A DNA stretch of 63,306 bases from Alphaproteobacteria bacterium (GTDB taxonomy: Bacteria > Pseudomonadota > Alphaproteobacteria > Caulobacterales > Aquidulcibacteraceae). The position numbers and the translations under genes were made by a program. The notes under the pieces are model-generated. The model worked only from the letters and a program-made list of their open reading frames with translations. It had not been told where the DNA came from and searched no databases. Of this stretch, positions 55,959 through 63,306 are shown piece after piece. Position 1 is the first letter of the stretch. Each line of letters starts with the position of its first letter. The stretch lies in the NCBI GenBank assembly GCA_018971945.1, contig JAGWZH010000004.1:1-63306 (forward strand), in the 5' to 3' direction.

Positions 55959-56890
55959 TGAAACCAAGCTTGCGTATGATGACCCGCGCGGCGTTGCCCT
56001 TGACCGCTTTGGGCTTGATCGGCTTCGCCGTGCTCGCCGCCCAACGCGACGACGCTGGCGCCCAGCAGACCCCGGTCGTCGACCCCTCCCGGCCGCCCGA
56101 GCGCTTCGGCGCGGTGGTCGCCGCCCTTGGCGTGGTCGAGCCCAACAGCGAAGTCATCGCAGTTGCCGCGGACCTCCCTGGCGTTGTCCGCGCCGTGTGG
56201 GTTCGTCCTGGGGACGCGGTCGAGGCTGGCGCCCCGCTTTTTCGGCTCGACAGCCGCAGCCTTGACGCCCAGATCGCCTCTGCGGAGGCTGCGGTGGCTT
56301 TGGCTGATGTGGAGGCGCGCGACGCCGCCGCCCGGCTTGGCTTGTACGCCGATGCCGGCGACACTCCCGCCATCTCCACCGACGAGCGCGACCGCGCCCG
56401 CTTCGCCGCCGACCGCGCTCAGGCTGCCTTGGCCCTGGCCCGGGCGGACCTGAACCGTCTGGAGACCGACCGCGCGCGCTTGACCGTCCGCGCCCCCATA
56501 TCGGGCGAGATCCTGGCGGTGAACATCCATGTCGGGGAATACGCAGCCCCAGGGCCTTTGGAGGATCCCTTGATCGCCATGGGCGACACACAGCCTCTGC
56601 ATGTCCGCGTGCAAATTGACGAGGAGGACGCCGCCCGCATCGCCGCTGGGGCCGCCGCCGAGGGGTCGCTGCGCGGCGCTGGGGCCGTTGCTGCGCCGCT
56701 CGCCTTCGTTCGGTTTGAGCCGCAGGCCGTGCCCAAGCAGAACCTGAACGGGGGGGCTGAGCGGGTGGACACGCGCGTCGTGGAAGCGATCTACGCGATG
56801 GAGCGCGACGCCCTTCCCGCCTTCGTCGGCCAACAAATGGACGTCTATGTTCAGGCGGCGCCCTTCGGCCAAGCGGCCAGGGCGCCGTGA
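55958..56890 (+). CDS. HlyD-family periplasmic adaptor (DevB-like)
   Basis: A 310-residue membrane-fusion protein with one N-terminal helix (ALPLTALGLIGFAVLAAQ). Two half-lipoyl segments flank a coiled hairpin: VVAALGVVEPNSEVIAVAAD / VRAVWVRPGDAVEAGAPLFR, and RLTVRAPISGEILAVNIHVG. The hairpin between them (residues about 100-170) is Ala/Asp-rich. A beta-barrel domain follows. It bridges the ABC permease and the outer-membrane factor encoded next; the genes overlap. Confidence 0.9.
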   Translation: MKPSLRMMTRAALPLTALGLIGFAVLAAQRDDAGAQQTPVVDPSRPPERFGAVVAALGVVEPNSEVIAVAADLPGVVRAVWVRPGDAVEAGAPLFRLDSRSLDAQIASAEAAVALADVEARDAAARLGLYADAGDTPAISTDERDRARFAADRAQAALALARADLNRLETDRARLTVRAPISGEILAVNIHVGEYAAPGPLEDPLIAMGDTQPLHVRVQIDEEDAARIAAGAAAEGSLRGAGAVAAPLAFVRFEPQAVPKQNLNGGAERVDTRVVEAIYAMERDALPAFVGQQMDVYVQAAPFGQAARAP

Positions 56891-58230
56891 TGGGCAAGGC
56901 CCTGATGCTCGGCGCGGCGGCGCTTGGTCTGTCCGCCTGCGCCACCCCTTCAGCGCGCGGCCCCGAGGTCCCGACCGCGCCGGACCGCTGGGCTTTCGCC
57001 AGCGCCCAAACCGAGACAGCGCAAAACCCTTGGTGGCGGGGTCTTTTTCCGGACCCTGCCCTCGCCGCCCTGGTGGAGGAGGCGGGACAGGGTCCTTCCG
57101 TCGCTGTGACCTTGGCGCGGCGCGAGGCGGCCGAGGCGCGTCTCCGGGCAGCCTTGCAGGCCTTGGCGCCGACTGGCGCTGTGCGCGTCGACTTGTCCGG
57201 CCGCGTCGAGGATGCGGCCGAGAGCGTCGTCGCTGGCGCGGAGTTCTCGATAGGATACAGCCATAATCTCGCCGGCGCCGAACGCTGGCGCGTCCGCGCC
57301 GCCGCTGCGCGGGTCGAAGCGGCGGATGCGACCCTTGCAGCCGCGCGCCTTGACGCGCGCGTCACCGCCGCTCGCCTGATCGCCGCGGCGCTGGCCGTCG
57401 AGGGTCAGCAAGCCGCCGCTCGGCGCGGCCTCGCCGCCGCCGAGGAGAGCCTGAGCCTCGCCCAGGCGCGCGTCAGCGCCGGCCTCGACAGCGCACTGGC
57501 TGCGGCCCAGGCCCGCGCCGCAAGAGACCGCCAAGCCGCGCTTCTGCCGCCATTGGCCCAGGCCCGCCTGCAAGCGCGTCTCGGTCTGGAGGCGGTTTTG
57601 GCGCGTTCCTTGGGCGGGCAAGCCCTGACCACGCCCGAGCCCTTCGCCCAAGCCCAGACGCAGTTTACAGACACCCCTGTCGCCGTCCTCGCCCGAAGGC
57701 CAGACATGCGTTTGGCGCTGGCCGATCTGGCCGCAGCCGACGGAGAAGCCGCCGCCGCAGAGGCTGATCGCTGGCCGACGATGTCGATCGCGACGATGTT
57801 CGGCTTCGCGGCTGCGGATCGGCCTCCTGACGGCGCGGTGGGGATGGTGACGGGCAGCCTGCTTGCGCCCATGCTCGGCGCCGCCCGCCGGGAGGCCCTT
57901 TCTGACGCCGCCGCCGCAGAGGCGGAGGCGGCGGCGGCTGAGGCGCGCCGCGCCTTCGCGGCGGCCATCGCGGATGTCGAGACGAGCCTGGTGCGCCTGC
58001 ATGAAACCCGAACAGCGCGGCAAGCCAGGGCCGCTGTCGTCGTCTCCGCTCAAGAACAGTCCGACCTGGCCCGCAGTCGTTACCTGTCGGGTCTGACGAG
58101 TTTTTTGGAGGTGACCTTGGCTGACGCGGCGCTTGCGGAGGCGGAATTCGGCCTCGCCCAGGCCGACGGCGCGCTTCTCGAAGCCCAGATCCTTCTCGCC
58201 GGCGCCCTCGGCTTGGGGGCTGATTTCTAG
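56890..58230 (+). CDS. Outer-membrane efflux lipoprotein (TolC/NodT family)
   Basis: A 446-residue outer-membrane factor with a lipobox (GAAALGLSACATPS). It has the two-repeat TolC layout: NPWWRGLFPDPALAALVEEA, long Ala-rich coiled segments, and the NodT signature PVAVLARRPDMRLALADLAA. The barrel-forming parts are near residues 70-115 and 290-325 (GMVTGSLLAPMLG). The start at 56890 shares a base with the adaptor stop. The stop codon TAG at 58228-58230 lies inside the first unit of the 11-bp array that follows. With the three genes upstream it completes a tripartite exporter; substrate unknown. Confidence 0.9.
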   Translation: MGKALMLGAAALGLSACATPSARGPEVPTAPDRWAFASAQTETAQNPWWRGLFPDPALAALVEEAGQGPSVAVTLARREAAEARLRAALQALAPTGAVRVDLSGRVEDAAESVVAGAEFSIGYSHNLAGAERWRVRAAAARVEAADATLAAARLDARVTAARLIAAALAVEGQQAAARRGLAAAEESLSLAQARVSAGLDSALAAAQARAARDRQAALLPPLAQARLQARLGLEAVLARSLGGQALTTPEPFAQAQTQFTDTPVAVLARRPDMRLALADLAAADGEAAAAEADRWPTMSIATMFGFAAADRPPDGAVGMVTGSLLAPMLGAARREALSDAAAAEAEAAAAEARRAFAAAIADVETSLVRLHETRTARQARAAVVVSAQEQSDLARSRYLSGLTSFLEVTLADAALAEAEFGLAQADGALLEAQILLAGALGLGADF

Positions 58231-58268
58231 GCTCTTTCTGGGCTCTTTCTGGGCTCTTTCTGGGCTCT
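58225..58268. repeat. 11-bp tandem array, four units, beginning at the stop codon of the efflux gene
   Basis: TTCTAGGCTCT then three of TTCTGGGCTCT occupy 58225-58268. Read on the other strand and in phase with the other arrays, the unit is CCAGAAAGAGC, close to CCAGAGAGACC at 34295 and CCAGAGCGAAC at 22541. The first unit holds the TAG stop of the outer-membrane factor gene. Confidence 0.93.
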
Positions 58269-58333
58269 TTGCTCCGTCGGCCACGTTCGGCTAGGTTGGG
58301 GTCAAATCGGTTGAACCAAAAGGCGGCTGTTCG

Positions 58334-60634
58334 ATGAAAAAGCTCTGGCTCGGCGTGTGTGCGGCGATCGCGTTGGCTGGGGCCCCAGAGGCTTCGGCGC
58401 AGGTCGCGCTGCGGCCGGGGGTGGCCGCGCAAGGCGAACTCAGCCCCGATGACGGCCGCCTGCAGAGCGGCGAATACAGGGACGAGTTCACAGTCCAGGT
58501 CCCTGCCGGCGCGGTCATCACGGCTTCAATGGAGTCAGACCAGTTCGACCCCTATCTGATGGTCCGCGGCCCTGGCGTCAGCGAAGACAACGACGACGCC
58601 CCGGGCCGCGGCCGCAATGCGCATCTGACGGTGACGGCGCCGCAAGCCGGCGTCTTCACCATCATCGCGACCAGCTTCCAGCCTGGCGAACGGGGGGCCT
58701 ACCGCCTGCGCGTCGATCTTGGGCAAAGCGCAGCCTCGCTCCCCGCTGCGGGCCCGGCCGCCGCAGCAACCCGTCTGACCCTCGACCGCGCCGTGACGGG
58801 TCAACTCGGTCCCAATGATCCGGCCATGCCCAACGGGGCCTTCGTCGACGCCTATCAGATCGAGGGCCGCGCCGGTCAGCGCTTCGAGATCAGCCTCGCC
58901 TCAGCCGCCCTTGATCCTTTATTGATGATCGATGGCCCTGGCCTGAACGCCATGAACGACGACGATATGGAGCGCGGAACCACCGACAGCCGTCTGGTGG
59001 TGACCCTTCCAGAGAGTGGTCTCTACGCCATCCGCGCCTCGAGTTACGGCCCACGCGAACGCGGCAATTATCAACTGATCGTCCGAGACGTCGGCGCCCA
59101 GCCAGTCCTCGCCTCCGCCTCGGTCGCCGTTTCGGGGGCTTCAGGCCAGGTTCTGTCGCTTGGCGCGGTCGCGCAGGGCGTCCTGCAGCAAGGCGATGAG
59201 GCGCTGATCTCCGGCGAGTGGACGGATCGGTATCGCTTCGAGGGCGTCGCGGGCCAGCGGGTGCGCATCACCATGACCGCCCAGGAGCTCGACGCCTATT
59301 TGATGCTGATCGGCCCAAACGGCGCGCAAGAGGAAAACGACGACGCAGCCGCCGGGGTGACCGATAGTCGTCTTGACGCCATCCTCAGCGAGGACGGCGT
59401 CTATACTGTGGTGGCGACGACCTATCGTCCCGGCGAATCCGGCGCCTACGCGCTCTCGATCATTGATCTGAGCCGCGCGGATGGGGCGCCCGTCATCGCC
59501 GCGGCGCCGCCTCCGCAGAGCCCGGCGGCCGTTTCTGGCGGCGCCGCCTTGACCATTGACCGCCCCGTCAGCGGTCGATTGGCGCAAGGGGACGCGCGTC
59601 TGCGCTCAGGCGAGTTCATGGACACCTATCGGTTTGAGGGACGCCGTGGCCAGCGCGCCACCATCACCCTGACGTCCAGTGAGTTCGACCCGTATTTGAT
59701 GATGGTCCAGCCTGACGGCCGCCAGATCGAAAACGACGACAGCGGCGACGGCTCCTTAAACAGCCAGATTGTTCAAGTGCTCCCCGAAGATGGGGTTTAT
59801 GAGGTCACAGTCACGAGCTACCAGCCTGGCGAGACGGGCGGCTACGCCCTCACCTTGGGCTTTGAGGCGACGGGGGTGGCTGTCAATCAGCAGCGGACCG
59901 ACGGCCGCATTTTCGCTGTTCTGGTGGGCGTCTCCGACTATGCGGGAACGGCCAATAATCTTGAGTTCACCGCGGAGGACGCGGTCAAGCTTGGCGAGAC
60001 CCTGGAGTTGCGCGGCGTTTTGGCGCCTGGCAGCATCGTGCTGACCGAAGCGCAAGCCACGGTCTCTCGGGTCCGGCAGGCGTTCCAGCAAGTCGCGGCG
60101 TTGGCGGGCCCGGGCGACACATTCTTGTTCTTCTTTTCCGGCCATGGCGTTCAGAATCGCGGCCAGCCGAGCCCCACCGAGCCCGATGGTTATGAAGAGG
60201 CGATCGTGCTCCGCGACGGGCAGATCTCGGACAATGAGCTCGCCCAGTGGTTTGGCGGCGTTCGCTCGCGGGTGGCGCTGCTCGCCATCGACGCCTGCTT
60301 CGCTGGCGGTTTCGCCCGAGACGTTGTGAGCCGCCCGAATGTCATGGGCCTGTTTTCTTCCGAGGAGGATCTGACGAGCTCCGTCGCCGACAAGTTCCGG
60401 GCCGGCGGCTATTTGTCTTATTTTCTGCGCAACGGCCTTGCGGGAGACAGCGACGCAGACGGCGACGAAGTCATTACAGCGGGCGAGCTGTCGGCCTATC
60501 TGCGCCGGGAGTTCGCAAGCGAGGTGACCCATGTCGAGGCCACCACCACCGAGGGCCAAAGGAACTATCAGTTCCTGGTCATCGACAGGGGCGGTGTGAA
60601 AATCGACGATGAGGTGGTCGCCCTCAGGTCCTGA
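58334..60634 (+). CDS. Secreted caspase-like (C14) protein with four PPC-type domains
   Basis: A 766-residue exported protein. The signal peptide ends near residue 22 (AGAPEASA). Four repeated PPC-type beta domains start near residues 26, 148, 274 and 405; each has the pattern G-x-L-x-x-x-D-x-x-x-x-x-G-x-(Y/F/W)-x-D followed by DPYLMxxGP-like and ENDD segments. The C-terminal caspase domain starts near 521 (GRIFAVLVGVSDYAG). The catalytic pair is His604 in FFFSGHGVQN and Cys655 in LLAIDACFAGGFARD. An EF-hand-like loop (DSDADGDEVITAGEL, residues 705-719) lies within the protease domain, suggesting calcium dependence as in metacaspases. It converges on the PilZ operon, with 7 bases between stops. 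Substrates unknown. Confidence 0.9.
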   Translation: MKKLWLGVCAAIALAGAPEASAQVALRPGVAAQGELSPDDGRLQSGEYRDEFTVQVPAGAVITASMESDQFDPYLMVRGPGVSEDNDDAPGRGRNAHLTVTAPQAGVFTIIATSFQPGERGAYRLRVDLGQSAASLPAAGPAAAATRLTLDRAVTGQLGPNDPAMPNGAFVDAYQIEGRAGQRFEISLASAALDPLLMIDGPGLNAMNDDDMERGTTDSRLVVTLPESGLYAIRASSYGPRERGNYQLIVRDVGAQPVLASASVAVSGASGQVLSLGAVAQGVLQQGDEALISGEWTDRYRFEGVAGQRVRITMTAQELDAYLMLIGPNGAQEENDDAAAGVTDSRLDAILSEDGVYTVVATTYRPGESGAYALSIIDLSRADGAPVIAAAPPPQSPAAVSGGAALTIDRPVSGRLAQGDARLRSGEFMDTYRFEGRRGQRATITLTSSEFDPYLMMVQPDGRQIENDDSGDGSLNSQIVQVLPEDGVYEVTVTSYQPGETGGYALTLGFEATGVAVNQQRTDGRIFAVLVGVSDYAGTANNLEFTAEDAVKLGETLELRGVLAPGSIVLTEAQATVSRVRQAFQQVAALAGPGDTFLFFFSGHGVQNRGQPSPTEPDGYEEAIVLRDGQISDNELAQWFGGVRSRVALLAIDACFAGGFARDVVSRPNVMGLFSSEEDLTSSVADKFRAGGYLSYFLRNGLAGDSDADGDEVITAGELSAYLRREFASEVTHVEATTTEGQRNYQFLVIDRGGVKIDDEVVALRS

Positions 60635-60641
60635 GGCCGGA

Positions 60642-60965
60642 TCAGGCCGCGCCGCGCCGCACGCCGAAGATGCTGATATCGACAAGATCCTTGAACGCGA
60701 TCCCGTAGCCGCGTTCGATGGTGTTCATCACTCTTCCTTCGACGCGATTGCCTGCGAAGGCGACCTGCACCATGTCGCCGCTTCTGTTCATCAGGTAGTG
60801 CTGGAAGGGCCGGAACAGGCATCCGCCTTCGCTGACATTGAGGATCATGCCTTCGACCTCGATGTCTCTCGGCAGCAGCACAAGCCCGGCCGTCAAGCGC
60901 ACATCGTAGCGTCTATGTTCTGCGACGCGCTTGGGCCGAAAAGGATTAGGCAACACGATACCCAT
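60642..60965 (-). CDS. PilZ domain protein, predicted c-di-GMP receptor
   Basis: A 107-residue stand-alone PilZ protein. Both ligand motifs are intact: RxxxR as R19-YDV-R23 (HRRYDVRL) and [D/N]xSxxG as N43-VSEG-G48 (LNVSEGGCLF). The rest is the PilZ barrel (MVQVAFAGNRVEGRVMNTIE; RGYGIAFKD). It starts 3 bases after the stop of the MotA/ExbB-like gene, so it is surely cotranscribed. By analogy with YcgR it may tie c-di-GMP level to the activity of the membrane protein; that is inference. Confidence 0.92.
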   Translation of the reverse strand: MGIVLPNPFRPKRVAEHRRYDVRLTAGLVLLPRDIEVEGMILNVSEGGCLFRPFQHYLMNRSGDMVQVAFAGNRVEGRVMNTIERGYGIAFKDLVDISIFGVRRGAA

Positions 60966-60968
60966 TGA

Positions 60969-62972
60969 TCACTCTCCCACGGCCTTCGCCATGATCGGGT
61001 TGGCCGACTTGAGCGCTTTGGCGGTTTCGGCGGCGACTTTCTCGGTCCGTTCTGCGATGCGATGGCTGGCGCTCAGATGTTGCTCCAGCCGATCGATCTT
61101 CACATCCAGGAGCGCTTTGGTTTGGTTCAGTGTCGAATTGAGCCGCTCGACGCCGCCCTTGGCGACGATTTCGCCGCTGTCCATCAGTTCGTCGATCCGC
61201 TTCACCAGCATGTCCATGCTGGAGATGACTTGGCGCTGCGCTTTGGAGATCGCCACAGCGCTCCGCGTTTCGTCGCGCCGCTGTTCGTCCATCCGGCGCA
61301 AGACCTGCCGCGAGAGCTGCTGGGTGGCGAGCATCGCCCGTTCGAGCTGCTTGCCCTTCTCCTCGCTGACGCTTTTGCCCAAGCTTGGCGCGCCTTCGCC
61401 TTTGCGCTGACCCATGACATGAGCGAGCCGCGCCATGAGCGCCCGGGCGCCGGTCTCGTTCGGATCCTGAGGGAGCGCCTGGGCTGGCATGGGGAAGGGA
61501 GGCGTCATCATCGCCTGTTGCATTTGCGCAGGCGTCAAGGCGGGCCCAGCGCCTGTTGGGGCCTCGCGGCGCATGCGTCCGACCATCACGGGCGCTGCAT
61601 GCTGCACCGGGGCTTGTGGGGCGTTTTCTTGTCCGCCGCCCATGCCGACTGCGCCGAGCGGAATCTCTGGTCCTTGGGAAATGCGGAAGGCCAAGTCTTG
61701 CATGACCGTGCGGGTCTCTTCCGCCGACCGCGACGCCGCTTCGATCGCGCTCACAATTCTCAGATTCTGATCGCTCGCCTCCTGGTTCATCGAGGCGAGC
61801 TGTGCCGCCAGGTCCCGCTGCGATCTGGCGAGGCCGGTCAAAACCTCTCCCAAAGCGGTCCGGCTCTCGGCTTCCGCAGATTGTCTGAGGCTGGTGGCCA
61901 GGGCGAACATGGTGGCGTTCATGTCCGACAACAGACGATTGGTTTCATGGCTCTGCTGTTCGTTGCGCTGCAGCTGCTCAAGCAGCGCCGCGGAATCATC
62001 GCTGACCGACAAAGTGCTCCGCTGATGACTTTGGGCGTGCGCAGAGATTTGGGTCGGCTCAGCGACATGATCGGCCATCTCCAGATGCGCCAGATCAATC
62101 AAGCAGGCCTCGAACTCGTTGCGCACAGCCTTCATGGCGCTGATCATGAAGCGATCCAAGACGCCTATGACCATTGAGAAGAGCAGACCGAACAGGGACG
62201 ATGAGAATCCCACCGACATGCCGTGCAGGGGCTTTTTCATCCCCTCGATCATGGCGTTAAAGCCGCCGCCGCCGTCTCCGCCAAGGCTGCCGATCAATTC
62301 GCCCACGGACGAGACCGTCTTCATCAGGCCCATAAAGGCGCCCAGAAGCCCTAAAAACACCAGAAGGCCGCCAAAATAGCCCATTGTGGCTTGGGCGTCC
62401 TTGATCCGATGATCGACATCGCCGACCAGGATATGGATGGTTTCCGTCGGCAGCTGCCCTTTATTGCGGGTCAGCAATTCTTCCGTCACCAGACGGTAAC
62501 CATAGCCCAAGAGCTTTGGCTTCTTGAACACCCTGGCCGGGGAGTTCACCACGTCTTGGGAGGGTCTTGGCTCGCCGAAATCGACCCGCAGCGCATCCAG
62601 CGCCTTCTTCTCGTTCCGCATTTGCAGAACATTGTTGATGCTGATCCCGGCCGCGAGCAGGAACACGCCGACGATCGTGAGATTAAGGGCGGCTTTCGCC
62701 ATGATCCCTTCGATGACGAATTCGTGCGCGTAAATCCCAAGCCCTGCAAGACCGATCAGAAACACAAACTGCCGAATGATCGCTTCGCGGATCTTTCCGT
62801 TGAGATCCACTCTCGGGCCAAGCTTGGCCTGCATGAGAGCAGCCCGTCCCTGTTGGGCGGGCGCTTGGCTATCCTCCTCTGACCAGCCGACAGGCAAAGG
62901 CTGCCGCGCGCCGGTCGCCGCCCGCGATGGCGGCGCAGCGCCGTTACGGTTTGACAATGACACGTACTGCAT
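60969..62972 (-). CDS. MotA/TolQ/ExbB-type channel protein with long coiled cytoplasmic tail
   Basis: A 667-residue inner-membrane protein. Two helices near residues 66-86 and 95-114 are followed by a cytoplasmic loop. Then comes the MotA/TolQ/ExbB core: TM3 about 197-221 (FLGLLGAFMGLMKTVSSVGE) and TM4 about 251-273 (GMSVGFSSSLFGLLFSMVIG). The remaining 390 residues form an Ala/Gln/Arg/Glu-rich, mostly coiled tail (LLEQLQRNEQQSHETNRLLS; MDEQRRDETRSAVAISKAQR) broken by a Pro/Met-rich linker near 440-520. ATG at 62972 has AGAGGG upstream and overlaps the OmpA-like gene by 29 bases. Topology and tail recall ZorA, but the operon partners differ. Confidence 0.88.
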   Translation of the reverse strand: MQYVSLSNRNGAAPPSRAATGARQPLPVGWSEEDSQAPAQQGRAALMQAKLGPRVDLNGKIREAIIRQFVFLIGLAGLGIYAHEFVIEGIMAKAALNLTIVGVFLLAAGISINNVLQMRNEKKALDALRVDFGEPRPSQDVVNSPARVFKKPKLLGYGYRLVTEELLTRNKGQLPTETIHILVGDVDHRIKDAQATMGYFGGLLVFLGLLGAFMGLMKTVSSVGELIGSLGGDGGGGFNAMIEGMKKPLHGMSVGFSSSLFGLLFSMVIGVLDRFMISAMKAVRNEFEACLIDLAHLEMADHVAEPTQISAHAQSHQRSTLSVSDDSAALLEQLQRNEQQSHETNRLLSDMNATMFALATSLRQSAEAESRTALGEVLTGLARSQRDLAAQLASMNQEASDQNLRIVSAIEAASRSAEETRTVMQDLAFRISQGPEIPLGAVGMGGGQENAPQAPVQHAAPVMVGRMRREAPTGAGPALTPAQMQQAMMTPPFPMPAQALPQDPNETGARALMARLAHVMGQRKGEGAPSLGKSVSEEKGKQLERAMLATQQLSRQVLRRMDEQRRDETRSAVAISKAQRQVISSMDMLVKRIDELMDSGEIVAKGGVERLNSTLNQTKALLDVKIDRLEQHLSASHRIAERTEKVAAETAKALKSANPIMAKAVGE

Positions 62973-63306
62973 GGACGCCCTCTGTAGCCTCAACCGCGCG
63001 CACTTGCGCCGAAATGGATGTGGCCGGCACGCCGGCGCGGATCAAAACATTGCGCGCCACCAGCGCGCGATAATAGGCGAGCCGCTCGGCCTCCGAGACG
63101 GTGCTCGTCGTGGGAGCCTCTGACCAGATCTCCAATGAAGCGCCTGGTGGGATATTAGCCCGCTGAATAAGCGCAATCGCCTGTTCTTGAATGGCCCTGC
63201 CGACACGCACGGCGGCTGGCTCGAACTCCAGCGTGAATAAAACATCGGCGCTTTGGACGATTTCACCGCCTTCGACCGACTCGTCCTGGTCGCTCTCCAC
63301 CGTGAA
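62944..63306 (-). CDS. OmpA-like domain protein, N-terminus beyond right edge
   Basis: The C-terminal 120 residues of a protein whose start is outside the window. The visible part fits an OmpA/MotB-type peptidoglycan-binding domain: VLFTLEFEPAAVRVGRAIQE, then IPPGASLEIWSEAP, and ERLAYYRALVARNVLIRAGV with PATSISAQVRAVE. The Arg of the LSxxRAxxV motif is kept (YYRALVARN), but the Asp that normally precedes it (TDxxG) is not evident, so murein binding is uncertain. It is the first visible gene of the operon with the channel and PilZ genes, where a MotB/ZorB-like partner would be expected. Confidence 0.7.
   Translation of the reverse strand, partial: FTVESDQDESVEGGEIVQSADVLFTLEFEPAAVRVGRAIQEQAIALIQRANIPPGASLEIWSEAPTTSTVSEAERLAYYRALVARNVLIRAGVPATSISAQVRAVEATEGVHAVRVIVKP

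Noticed and set aside
60642-63306. Zorya defence system
   Set aside because: The channel protein has a ZorA-like long tail and an OmpA-like neighbour, but the third gene is PilZ, and no ZorC, ZorD or ZorE candidate is visible in the window.

Overview
The window reads as a chromosome segment of a GC-rich alphaproteobacterium. The pointers are a class I (archaeal-type) lysyl-tRNA synthetase, the dnaA-dnaN-recF-gyrB cluster close to rpsT, mutM, ubiE, ubiB and coaBC, a short PutA without a DNA-binding domain, a DUF1285 protein, and a MoxR/DUF58/BatA-DUF4159 operon. I cannot fix the family; a Hyphomonas- or Parvularcula-like lineage is only a guess. No prophage, insertion sequence, CRISPR array, tRNA or rRNA was seen.

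Layout. 1-3.5 kb: pyrD (cut by the left edge), a DUF952 gene, lysS and a SixA-type phosphatase. 3.7-9.5 kb: two acyl-CoA dehydrogenases with a lipoprotein gene between them, then a LysR regulator divergent from isocitrate dehydrogenase across a perfect inverted repeat. 9.6-13.1 kb: a leftward operon DUF1285-Nudix-cca-threonine aldolase. 13.2-20.1 kb: a tightly overlapping operon of MoxR ATPase, DUF58 protein, BatA/DUF4159 membrane protein and a second membrane protein. 20-39.6 kb: mixed metabolic and envelope genes (esterase, serine hydrolase, putA, glycosyltransferase, amino-acid permease, HAD, PCD, metallopeptidase, sirtuin, ThpR, aldo-keto reductase, HtrA-like protease). 39.7-53.5 kb: the replication and housekeeping cluster gyrB, recF, dnaN, dnaA, an AT-rich island, rpsT, enoyl-CoA hydratase, mutM, ubiE, ubiB, coaBC. 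54.1-58.2 kb: a four-gene tripartite ABC export system. 58.3-63.3 kb: a secreted caspase-like protein, converging on an operon that encodes an OmpA-like protein (cut by the right edge), a MotA/TolQ/ExbB-type channel protein with a tail of about 390 residues, and a PilZ protein.

Most unusual points. (1) The right-edge OmpA-like/stator-like/PilZ operon looks like a c-di-GMP-linked, ion-driven envelope machine that is neither a plain flagellar stator nor Tol nor Zorya. (2) The secreted caspase homologue has four PPC-type domains and an EF-hand-like loop within the protease region. (3) DnaA has Gln in place of the arginine finger and an altered DNA-recognition loop; the AT-rich island beside its gene has no consensus DnaA box that I can find. 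(4) Short tandem arrays are scattered through the window. Three intergenic arrays share one 11-bp unit family, while arrays inside genes have periods of 12 or 15 bp that keep the frame.
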